A stretch of 6,453 nt of DNA from Actinomycetales bacterium. GTDB taxonomy: Bacteria > Actinomycetota > Actinomycetes > Actinomycetales > JAHECE01. A model generated the notes under the pieces. That model did not search any database and was not told where the DNA came from. It saw only the letters and a list, made by a program, of their open reading frames with translations. How positions within the stretch are numbered: the stretch's first letter is position 1; every line of letters starts with the position of its first letter. The DNA is taken from NCBI GenBank assembly GCA_024641895.1, contig JAHECE010000152.1, positions 1 to 6,453 of the forward strand, written 5' to 3'. Below are positions 1 to 5,560 of the stretch, piece by piece. The position numbers and the translations under genes are program-made.

Positions 1-880
1 CCCGGGAGACCACCGAGACGGGAGCGCCGGGCGCGGCCTTGCCGCCGGCCACGGGCCACCAGCCGCGCCAGCCCGCGTCTCCGGGAGCCCACGCCGCGGT
101 GACGGCCGCGCCGTCCTCACGCACGAGGACGACGTCCAGGAGGTCGCCGGAACGACTCACGACCCCGACGGACGGGGCGCCGCCCGCGGCGAGGAGGTCG
201 CCCAGCCCTGCTCCGGGGTTGAGCGCGGCCGCCTGGCCGAGCGGCGAGCCCGCGACGCGCGCGTCCACGACGGCGCTCGGCGGGCCTGAGGCGCTCGGAG
301 CGCCGCCACCAGGGGGAAGCGGCGCCGCGAATGCGACCTCGACGGCGCACGGGACCATGTCGAGAAGGGGTCCGACGCCGACGCCCAGGGCCTTGGCGAG
401 CTGCCCCGCCTTCACGAGCTGCAGCACATCGTCCGGGCTCTTCACCAGCGCCTCGACGCGTGCGGCGTACAGGCCGCCCGACAGGCCCCAGAACACCGCG
501 TTCTCCGCCCACCTCAGGCACCGCGCCATCTGCAGCACCCGGGCGACGACGGCGTCGATCTCCTGCGCGAACGCCGTCACCGCGTCCACCAGCCCACCGA
601 GGCCTGCCTCGCGGGCCAGGCCGGCGGCGACGTCGTCGAGGCCCATGCCGACCGTGTCGACGACGTCGGCCAGGGACATCGAGCCGAGCTTGCGCTCGAC
701 GTAGCCGATCGGGTCGGCCGCCAGGTCGGCCGCCTCGTCCCACGCGTCCTCCAGCACCCCACCGGCGTCACCGACGAGGTCCGACCCCGCGTCGTACACG
801 GCCTTCCCGGCCGACGCCGCCCCCCTGCCGACGTCCTCGAACGCACCGGTGACAGCACCGACGAAGCCTCCGAAGCCCAT
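1..880 (-). CDS. Partial protein: amphipathic N-terminal region plus lectin-like beta-propeller repeats
   Basis: The frame stays open from ATG at 878-880 to the left edge, giving 293 residues; the C-terminus lies outside the window. The start is supported by GAGGAG at 888-893, seven bases upstream. Residues 1-185 are Ala/Gly/Asp/Val-rich with amphipathic helical character (for example 68-118 and 135-168), without a signal peptide or a clear membrane helix. A Pro/Gly/Ser linker spans about 186-204. From about residue 234 a unit of about 51 residues begins (GAPSVGVVSRSGDLLDV, then TAAW, then WRGWWPV), and a second unit starts at residue 285 with GAPVSVVSR. This SR-x-x-x-LDV / AW / GWW pattern resembles blades of PLL-like (Photorhabdus lectin-type) or tectonin-like propellers that bind sugars; this is family recall, not a search. 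It lies 44 bases downstream of the hemopexin gene on the same strand, so co-transcription is likely. The N-terminal half is not recognised. Confidence 0.82.
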   Translation of the reverse strand, partial: MGFGGFVGAVTGAFEDVGRGAASAGKAVYDAGSDLVGDAGGVLEDAWDEAADLAADPIGYVERKLGSMSLADVVDTVGMGLDDVAAGLAREAGLGGLVDAVTAFAQEIDAVVARVLQMARCLRWAENAVFWGLSGGLYAARVEALVKSPDDVLQLVKAGQLAKALGVGVGPLLDMVPCAVEVAFAAPLPPGGGAPSASGPPSAVVDARVAGSPLGQAAALNPGAGLGDLLAAGGAPSVGVVSRSGDLLDVVLVREDGAAVTAAWAPGDAGWRGWWPVAGGKAAPGAPVSVVSR

Positions 881-924
881 GTCCGTTCTCCTCTCTGCCG
901 ATCAGACGACGGCGGGCCGCAGCG

Positions 925-2271
925 TCACGGCGGCGGGGCCGGCGCGTAGGGGATCCGGAACACCCCTCGGATGCGTCCGGGAACCGGTGCGCGCGCGAAG
1001 GCGACCTCGCGGCCCGAGACGGTGGCGACGATCTCGATGCGGTCGTCGCGCGGTTCGTTCGGGTCGTACACCTCGAGCACGACCTCGGTCCCCGAGGTCA
1101 CGCGCACGCCCGTCACGAGCACCTGGTGGTTGTCGAGCATCGAACCGGTGCCATCGACCTGGACGAGGCCGACGGTGGGCGGGTTCGCCCGGCGCAGCGC
1201 CGCGTCCCGGACCTGCGCGACGATGGCGACCACCTCGGGCAGCGAGGCCTCGGCCACGCTCCCCGAGCCGCGGTCCGGCATCGCCATCCACGCGAGGAAC
1301 TTCCTCACCGGAGCACCCGGGGAGGGGAGCGAGGCCGCGTTCAGCTCCAGCGAGTCCAGCTGACGGTCGACCAGCGTGAGGTGCAGGGCGTCCGTCGCTC
1401 CCGGGACCGTCGTGGTCGCAGGTATCGGGCGAGCGGCCAGGAAGTGGTCGAGCGCCGAGGCGACCATGCCGCCGCACAACCCGTACCCGCCGGGGACCGC
1501 CAGCCAGTGGGCCGCCGGGACCAGCACCGTCAGGGCCGTGATCAACGCAGGAGGCGTCGTGAAGCTGTTCGGGAAGGCGAACCCGTGGACAGAGGGGCGG
1601 AAGCCCGTCGTCGTGCTGCCCAGCGGGCCGAAGGTTCCGACCGGCGCAGCGCCGAAGGTGAGGCCCTTCCAGTCTGCGAGAGTGCCCGCGGCGAGCACCG
1701 CGTCGGCGCGAAGGTCATAGCGGACGTAGTCGGCGCCGCGGAAGAAGTACCCGGTGTTCGGCGCGACGCAGAAGCATGCGTCGACCTCGGTGAAGCCGAG
1801 CTTCCAGTAGTCCGCGATGCGCAGGGGATAGCCCCAGCCACCGCTGTCGTCGGTGTCCACGCGGTCCCGGTCCAGGTTGTAGCGCAGGTAGTGCTGCCCC
1901 TTGAACCAGTAGGCCTTCCCGCTCTCGGGCCACACGCACGCGGCGCTGAGGTCACGGTCCCAGCCGGACGGCACCTTGTCCCAGTAGCCCTGGTTCCAGT
2001 GGTCCCGGATCGGCCGGGCTCCGGCGATCAGCGCACGAGTGCGGCTGTCGGACTTCGCGTACTGCGACCCGCTGAAGAAGTAGGTCACCCCACGCGGGCT
2101 CGTGAACGCGGCGTCGATCGCCGTGAAGGTCAGCCCGGGCCATTCGAGACTGATCGGCTCGGCGGGTCTGACGGGACCCGGGACCGGGCCCCCGAGCAGG
2201 TAGGGCAGGACGAGGCCGCCGCTGAAGAAGTGGACGACCCCATCGGGGGTGACGGTCGCGGCGTCGATCAT
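925..2271 (-). CDS. Hemopexin-repeat protein with C-terminal cysteine-peptidase-like domain
   Basis: 448 residues from ATG 2269-2271. Four hemopexin-like repeats are visible: about 1-26 (VHFFSG), 50-77 (AIDAAFTSPRGVTYFFSG), 108-138 (AYWFKGQHYLRYNL) and 163-190 (GYFFRGADYVRYDL). The last two match the family consensus best; the first two have lost the RY end. After a linker (about 205-228) a second domain carries GLCGGM with Cys266, NHQVLVTG with His382, and VYDPN with Asp403. The order Cys, His, Asp/Asn and the sequence around each match a papain-fold peptidase or acyltransferase triad, so this is inferred to be a cysteine peptidase-like domain. Hemopexin repeats usually bind proteins, haem or polyamines. 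No signal peptide is seen; the product starts straight in repeat 1. The open frame extends to 2370, but that stretch has no good Shine-Dalgarno in register. The chosen start overlaps the stop of a 10-codon mini-ORF by ATGA, suggesting translational coupling. Confidence 0.88.
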   Translation of the reverse strand: MIDAATVTPDGVVHFFSGGLVLPYLLGGPVPGPVRPAEPISLEWPGLTFTAIDAAFTSPRGVTYFFSGSQYAKSDSRTRALIAGARPIRDHWNQGYWDKVPSGWDRDLSAACVWPESGKAYWFKGQHYLRYNLDRDRVDTDDSGGWGYPLRIADYWKLGFTEVDACFCVAPNTGYFFRGADYVRYDLRADAVLAAGTLADWKGLTFGAAPVGTFGPLGSTTTGFRPSVHGFAFPNSFTTPPALITALTVLVPAAHWLAVPGGYGLCGGMVASALDHFLAARPIPATTTVPGATDALHLTLVDRQLDSLELNAASLPSPGAPVRKFLAWMAMPDRGSGSVAEASLPEVVAIVAQVRDAALRRANPPTVGLVQVDGTGSMLDNHQVLVTGVRVTSGTEVVLEVYDPNEPRDDRIEIVATVSGREVAFARAPVPGRIRGVFRIPYAPAPPP

Positions 2272-2300
2272 GAACGGCTCGCCCGACGTGACATGTGCAT
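2268..2300 (-). CDS. Possible 10-residue leader peptide coupled to the hemopexin gene
   Basis: ATG at 2298-2300 reads MHMSRRASRS and stops at TGA 2268-2270, overlapping the hemopexin ATG by four bases (ATGA). The only strong Shine-Dalgarno in the region (GGGAGGT, 2304-2310) sits 4 bases before this ATG and 10 before a second in-frame ATG at 2292-2294. It is about 33 bases from the hemopexin ATG, too far to serve it directly. Terminating ribosomes could restart on the hemopexin gene. The peptide has three Arg and three Ser but no run of a single amino acid typical of an attenuator, and no Cys. It could be a chance frame; expression is not shown. Confidence 0.4.
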   Translation of the reverse strand: MHMSRRASRS

Positions 2301-2303
2301 CGC

Positions 2304-2310
2304 ACCTCCC
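2304..2310 (-). promoter_or_regulatory. Strong Shine-Dalgarno ahead of the leader mini-ORF
   Basis: Read on the minus strand this is GGGAGGT, an almost complete anti-16S match. It is followed by GCG and then ATG at 2300. No start codon in the hemopexin frame lies 5-12 bases downstream, so the site points to the mini-ORF as the first translated element of this transcript. Confidence 0.6.
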
Positions 2311-2360
2311 TGTCGGCGGCGACGCTCTGCCTGCCGCTTCCTGCTGGCCTAGCAACAGCC

Positions 2361-2393
2361 CGTCACGCACCCGTCACCACGCGGTCACCGAGG
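2361..2393. repeat. Three helically phased GTCAC direct repeats (11-bp period)
   Basis: Three consecutive 11-bp units (2361-2371, 2372-2382, 2383-2393) each carry GTCAC at the same register: 2362-2366, 2373-2377 and 2384-2388. An 11-bp period is close to one helical turn, placing all copies on the same DNA face. They lie about 60-90 bases upstream of the leader ATG on the minus strand, a plausible operator or activator position. No regulator gene is in the window. The last unit overlaps the first 15-bp repeat by five bases. Confidence 0.5.
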
Positions 2394-2463
2394 CATGGCG
2401 CGCCGAGGCATGGCGCGCCGAGGCATGGCGCGCCGAGGCATGGCGCGGCGAGGCATGGCGCGC
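2389..2463. repeat. Five tandem 15-bp repeats containing GGCGCGCC
   Basis: The unit CGAGGCATGGCGCGC occurs five times without spacers at 2389, 2404, 2419, 2434 and 2449. The only difference is G instead of C at 2448. The copies include GGCATGGCGCG and junctions forming the 8-bp palindrome GGCGCGCC. The array ends 89 bases before the plus-strand gene start at 2553. Being a multiple of three, it stays open in all three plus-strand frames (repeating RHGAP, MARRG or AWRAE). It may be a binding-site array, an untranslated-leader element or a slippage-prone satellite. Confidence 0.9.
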
Positions 2464-2556
2464 CACGCCCGGCCGTCCACCACACCGTTGCCCGACGCTC
2501 CTGGCACGCGACGGAGCACCATGGAGCTGTACGACGACGGGCGGAGGACGCCATGA
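2395..2556 (+). CDS. Possible small leader ORF with MARRG repeats, overlapping the next gene
   Basis: Starting at the ATG inside the first 15-bp repeat, an open frame of 53 residues reads MARRG four times, continues through a Pro/Thr-rich stretch, and ends at TGA 2554-2556, overlapping the following gene by ATGA. The first four in-frame ATGs lack a clear Shine-Dalgarno. The ATG at 2521 in the same frame has GGAG four bases upstream (2513-2516) and would give an 11-residue peptide, MELYDDGRRTP. The arrangement mirrors the mini-ORF ahead of the hemopexin gene. High GC favours chance open frames, so this is tentative. Confidence 0.2.
   Translation: MARRGMARRGMARRGMARRGMARHARPSTTPLPDAPGTRRSTMELYDDGRRTP
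2543..2547 (+). promoter_or_regulatory. Shine-Dalgarno fixing the start of the adenylate-forming enzyme
   Basis: GGAGG lies five bases before ATG 2553. This favours 2553 over the upstream in-frame ATG at 2295, whose extension would translate the 15-bp repeats as RHGAP and has no family resemblance. Confidence 0.75.
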
Positions 2557-3989
2557 GCACCCCCTCACGAACCCCCCTCATCGCGCTGGACCTGTGGCGG
2601 GCCCAGCGCGCGGGCCGGCCAGGACTCGAGCGACGCCGACGACGTCGCCTCGACTCCCTCGTCGCACACGCTCGCACCGCGTCGCCCTTCTACCGGCACC
2701 TCTACCGCGGGCTGCCGAACGGCGAGGTCACGTTGGGCGACCTGCCACCGGTGGCCAAGCCCGAGCTGATGGCGGCCTTCGACGACTGGGTCACCGACGC
2801 CCGCGTCACTCGCGCTGACGTCGAGGCGTTCACCGCGGACCCCGCCAGGGTCGGCGTCCCCTACCGCGGCGGGTCCTTCGTCTGCACCAGCTCCGGTACG
2901 ACCGGCCACCCCGGCCTCTTCGTGCACGACCGTCGCGCCGTCGCCGTCTACCAGGCCGAGGTGGCCGTCCGCTGCTACCTCGCCTGGCTGGGTCGGGAGC
3001 AGTGGCTGGGCCTCGCACGGCACGGGGTCAGGGAGGCCGCGGTCGTGGGTACCGGCACGCACGTCGCCGGCGCAGGCTGGTACGAGCGCGGGCGACGCGG
3101 CAGCCGGTTGGCGGCTCGCACCCTTCAGGTGTTCTCCGTGCAGCAGCCCCTCGACGACCTGGTCGCTGCCCTCAACCAGTTCCAGCCCACCGTCCTCGGC
3201 GGCTACCCGAGCGCTCTCGACCAGCTCGCCGACGAGCACGACGCCGGCCGGCTACGGATCCGGCCCGTCCTCGCTGCGACGGCGGGCGAGTCCCTGGAGT
3301 CCCCCGTCCGGTCGCACATCGCGGCCGCCTTCGGCGCTCCGGTCCGCGATGCGTACGCCGCGTCCGAGGGCCTGTACTTCGGCTTCGACTGCGCCCACGA
3401 GTGGGTGCACCTGAGCAGCGACTGGAGCATCCTCGAGCCCGTCGACGACGCCTTCCGGCCGACACCTCCGGGGCAGGCTTCGCACACCACGCTCTTGACC
3501 AACCTCGCCAACCACCTCCAGCCGGTCATCCGCTACGACCTCGGCGACTCGGTCCTGGCGCGGCCGGACCCGTGCCCCTGCGGCAACCCGCTGCCCGCCG
3601 TGCGGGTCGCCGGACGCAGCGACGATGCGATGCACCTGCGCACCGCCAGCGGCCGCGAGATCACGGTGCTCCCGCTGGCGATCGGCGTCGCCATGGAACC
3701 GACGCACCACGTCCGCCGTGCCCAGATCGTGCAGACCGGTCCCTCGACCATCCGCCTTCGACTCGATCCGGACCCGGCCTTCGACGCGGAGGCGATCTGG
3801 CGCGACCTCGTCGCCAACGTCCGCGCGTTCCTGATCGCCCAGGACCTCGGCGACGTCGCCGTCGTCCGCGCCGACGAGCCCCCGCAGCTCAGTGGGCGCG
3901 GGGGGAAGTTCCGCCGCGTCGTCGTCGAAGCCCCACGACCGCCCACGCCCTCCCCGACGAGCCGAAACGGTGGGTCGAGCCTAGGCTGA
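2553..3989 (+). CDS. Adenylate-forming enzyme, phenylacetate-CoA ligase (PaaK)/CapK-like
   Basis: 478 residues. The family activates a carboxylate with ATP to an acyl-adenylate, usually then passed to CoA. Visible motifs are the phosphate-binding loop CTSSGTTGHP (111-120), YAASEG (268-273) in the aryl/adenine-binding position, YDLGD (328-332) with the ribose-binding Asp, and CPCG...AGRSDD (341-358) typical of PaaK and coenzyme F390 synthetase relatives. GRGGKFRRV near 449-455 holds the probable catalytic Lys452. All key positions look intact, so the enzyme should be active. It is somewhat longer than the usual 430-440 residues, partly through a Pro/Ser-rich tail (461-478). No phenylacetate pathway genes (paaABCDE, paaZ) are nearby, so the substrate is unknown and the PaaK name is not justified. 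It is divergent from the hemopexin unit and 37 bases ahead of the lipoprotein gene, with which it may be co-transcribed. Confidence 0.9.
   Translation: MSTPSRTPLIALDLWRAQRAGRPGLERRRRRRLDSLVAHARTASPFYRHLYRGLPNGEVTLGDLPPVAKPELMAAFDDWVTDARVTRADVEAFTADPARVGVPYRGGSFVCTSSGTTGHPGLFVHDRRAVAVYQAEVAVRCYLAWLGREQWLGLARHGVREAAVVGTGTHVAGAGWYERGRRGSRLAARTLQVFSVQQPLDDLVAALNQFQPTVLGGYPSALDQLADEHDAGRLRIRPVLAATAGESLESPVRSHIAAAFGAPVRDAYAASEGLYFGFDCAHEWVHLSSDWSILEPVDDAFRPTPPGQASHTTLLTNLANHLQPVIRYDLGDSVLARPDPCPCGNPLPAVRVAGRSDDAMHLRTASGREITVLPLAIGVAMEPTHHVRRAQIVQTGPSTIRLRLDPDPAFDAEAIWRDLVANVRAFLIAQDLGDVAVVRADEPPQLSGRGGKFRRVVVEAPRPPTPSPTSRNGGSSLG
3978..3987 (+). promoter_or_regulatory. Perfect 10-bp palindrome with a possible -10 element
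   Basis: AGCCTAGGCT is a perfect palindrome reaching the first base of the upstream gene's stop codon. Its right part, TAGGCT (3982-3987), fits the actinobacterial -10 pattern TAnnnT about 40 bases before the lipoprotein ATG. No recognisable -35 lies 16-18 bases upstream, so this may be an operator-like palindrome or chance. Confidence 0.25.
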
Positions 3990-4026
3990 GGACGTCCGAA
4001 CGCGGCCAGGCCAGGGGGGCCCACCC

Positions 4027-5490
4027 ATGCGCGAGACATCCACCACAGCAAGTTCCCGTCCCGCGCGGGCGGCGATTCTGCTGGCGACATCCCTGCTCGC
4101 GATCTCAGGCTGCACGCTTGCCTCGCCGCCGGAACCGACGCCGAGCGCCTCGCCGACCGGCACCCCCGGCGCCACCCCGACGACCGCCGTCCAGCTGCTG
4201 TCCTACCCGGACACCCCGACGGCGCTGTGGACCTTCTCCGCCGAGCAGGCCGGCGTCACGGCAGGATCCGACGTCGCGCTCTACGACCCGGCGCAGCTGA
4301 CCTCCTTCGTCGAGGGCTTCGCCGGAGCCTCCCCCATCGATGCGGGCGACGTCTGGATCACCGCAGCCCGAGGCCGCGACGTCCTGCCCGTCCTCGTCGG
4401 GCTCGCGCCCGAGAGCGGTGAACCGCTCTGGACCTACCGGCCCAGGTCCGGCGTGCTCTCGAACTGCGCGCGCACGGTCGTCGACGGCGCACTCCCCTGC
4501 CTCGTGTCCAACGGCGGGGTCGGCGCCGACGCACGCACCGCCGTCGTCCTGCTCGACCCCGGGACGGGCATCGAGAACGGCGGATTCGACCTCCCCTTCC
4601 CGGCGACGAGCCTGCACGTGACCGGCTCCGATCTCGTGGCACTCATGCAGACGGACCCCGCGCTCTACGACGAGGACGGTCCCGAGCCGTCGGCGACTCC
4701 GTTCCGACTGGGCAGGTTCACGGCCGACGGAGACGCCGTGTGGGCCGCGGACCTCCCCTTCAAGACGGGCGGCCCGGGCCGCGGGCTCTGGGAGTCCGTC
4801 GAGGTCGGCGAGTCGCTGGTGGGCGTGGAGATCCTCGGCTCGGTCTTCCTGCTCCGGTCGGACACCGGAGCCCTGCTCCCGGTGCGATCCGGGCCGGATG
4901 CGTTCTGGGCCTCGAGCCAGGGCGGAGGACTGGTCACGACACGGTCGGATGTCGAGGGGCCGCAGGTCACGGTGTACGGCTCGAGCGGCGCGGAGGTCGC
5001 CGTCATCCAGGGGGCCGTCAACGTTCCACCCCTCGTCGTCGACGACGTCGGTCCTGCGCTGGTGGCAGGCCCCTCGAGCGACGTCCTCCTGGTGGACGCC
5101 GAGACCGGGGACGCCCGAACGCTGGGCGTCACGCCGGGCGGTGCGGACACCCTGACCGCAGCCTCGGTCCTCGGTCACATGCTGCTCACCGTCGACGACG
5201 GCACCCTGCTCGGCCACGACACCCGGTCACCGGACCGGCCCGACTGGCGGGTGGAGCTCGTGTCGTCGCCTCGCGCCTACACCGACGGCGTGCTCCTGTA
5301 CGTCTCCGGCATGGCGGACGACGGCGCGACAGCGGGCGGCAGCGTCGGCGGCCTGCGCCTCGAGGACGGCCTGATCGCGTGGACGATGCCGCTCGTCGCC
5401 CTGGAGGGCACGGGCGGGCCGTCGCTGGAGCGAGCAGGAGAACACCTCGTCGTCGTCGACGGCCCGACGATCACGGCTCTCGTCCCCTAG
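4027..5490 (+). CDS. Lipoprotein with PQQ-like (BamB-type) beta-propeller
   Basis: 487 residues. The start has GGGGGG (4014-4019) seven bases upstream. Residues 1-28 form a lipoprotein signal: an Arg-containing N-region, hydrophobic AAILLATSLLA, and the lipobox ISGC with Cys29 as the predicted lipidated residue. A Pro/Thr/Ser linker (about 33-55) follows. The rest contains repeated strand-turn units of the PQQ-like type, in which a value is followed by D-x-x-x/E-x-G and Trp: LVGLAPESGEPLWTY (123-137), AVVLLDPGTG (172-181), RFTADGDAVWAAD (230-242), VLLVDAETGD (353-362) and GLRLEDGLIAWTM (442-454). Such propellers act as extracytoplasmic scaffolds or sensors; the lack of a catalytic pocket signature argues against a quinoprotein dehydrogenase. 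Cys147 and Cys158 could form a disulfide. The protein should be anchored to the outer face of the membrane. Specific partner unknown. Confidence 0.88.
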   Translation: MRETSTTASSRPARAAILLATSLLAISGCTLASPPEPTPSASPTGTPGATPTTAVQLLSYPDTPTALWTFSAEQAGVTAGSDVALYDPAQLTSFVEGFAGASPIDAGDVWITAARGRDVLPVLVGLAPESGEPLWTYRPRSGVLSNCARTVVDGALPCLVSNGGVGADARTAVVLLDPGTGIENGGFDLPFPATSLHVTGSDLVALMQTDPALYDEDGPEPSATPFRLGRFTADGDAVWAADLPFKTGGPGRGLWESVEVGESLVGVEILGSVFLLRSDTGALLPVRSGPDAFWASSQGGGLVTTRSDVEGPQVTVYGSSGAEVAVIQGAVNVPPLVVDDVGPALVAGPSSDVLLVDAETGDARTLGVTPGGADTLTAASVLGHMLLTVDDGTLLGHDTRSPDRPDWRVELVSSPRAYTDGVLLYVSGMADDGATAGGSVGGLRLEDGLIAWTMPLVALEGTGGPSLERAGEHLVVVDGPTITALVP

Positions 5491-5508
5491 ACGCCGGGGC
5501 GCGGCGTG

Positions 5509-5527
5509 GGCTCCGCCTACCGGAGCT
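5509..5527. terminator. Hairpin in convergent intergenic region
   Basis: GCTCCG (5510-5515) pairs perfectly with CGGAGC (5521-5526) around a five-base loop, with a possible G-U pair outside. It starts 19 bases after the lipoprotein stop. There is no T-run on either side, as is common for actinobacterial terminators, so function is inferred from position. Confidence 0.45.
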
Positions 5528-5543
5528 GGTGATCTACCGCCGA

Positions 5544-5559
5544 CGCCGGCGCGCCGGCG
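5544..5559. terminator. 16-bp perfect GC palindrome between convergent genes
   Basis: CGCCGGCGCGCCGGCG is a perfect 16-bp palindrome ending two bases before the stop of the minus-strand TM2 gene. It could fold as a six-pair stem with a CGCG loop on either RNA, so a bidirectional terminator is plausible. It lacks a U-tract. Confidence 0.4.
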
Positions 5560-5560
5560 C

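Larger units (their letters stand above)
2301..2552. promoter_or_regulatory. Divergent intergenic region between hemopexin unit and adenylate-forming enzyme
   Basis: This 252-base region separates two divergently read transcription units, so both promoters are expected here. It contains, from left to right, the mini-ORF Shine-Dalgarno (2304-2310), three GTCAC elements 11 bp apart (2362-2388), five 15-bp tandem repeats (2389-2463) and the Shine-Dalgarno of the plus-strand gene (2543-2547). I see no convincing TTGACA/TATAAT-type pair on either strand; GC-rich actinobacterial promoters are often weak matches. The repeat elements are the best candidates for regulator binding. Confidence 0.55.

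Noticed and set aside
39..704. Plus-strand open frame at the left edge (also a minus-strand frame at 117-743)
   Set aside because: Both have low-complexity Arg/Ser/Pro composition. The third frame, open without stop from 880 to the edge, has a good Shine-Dalgarno and lectin-like repeats, so it is the real gene.
1126..2352. Plus-strand open frame of 408 codons opposite the hemopexin gene
   Set aside because: The translation is Arg/Gly/Val-rich with no recognisable domain, and the opposite strand has clear hemopexin repeats; this is a GC-driven shadow frame.
2272..2370. N-terminal extension of the hemopexin protein from ATG 2370
   Set aside because: The added 33 residues are not a signal peptide and there is no supporting Shine-Dalgarno; the first hemopexin repeat starts right at ATG 2271.
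2389..2463. Tandem repeats considered as a CRISPR array
   Set aside because: The units are 15 bp and contiguous, with no spacers, and no cas genes are present.
2295..2552. N-terminal extension of the ligase from ATG 2295
   Set aside because: It would translate the 15-bp repeats as RHGAP and has no family similarity; ATG 2553 has GGAGG at ideal spacing.
3002..4300. Plus-strand open frame of 432 codons across the ligase and lipoprotein genes
   Set aside because: It is Arg/Pro-rich, spans the 3' end of one real gene and the 5' end of another, and has no family motif.
4105..5217. Minus-strand open frame of 370 codons opposite the lipoprotein
   Set aside because: No domain is visible, and the plus strand has a lipobox and propeller repeats; judged a shadow.
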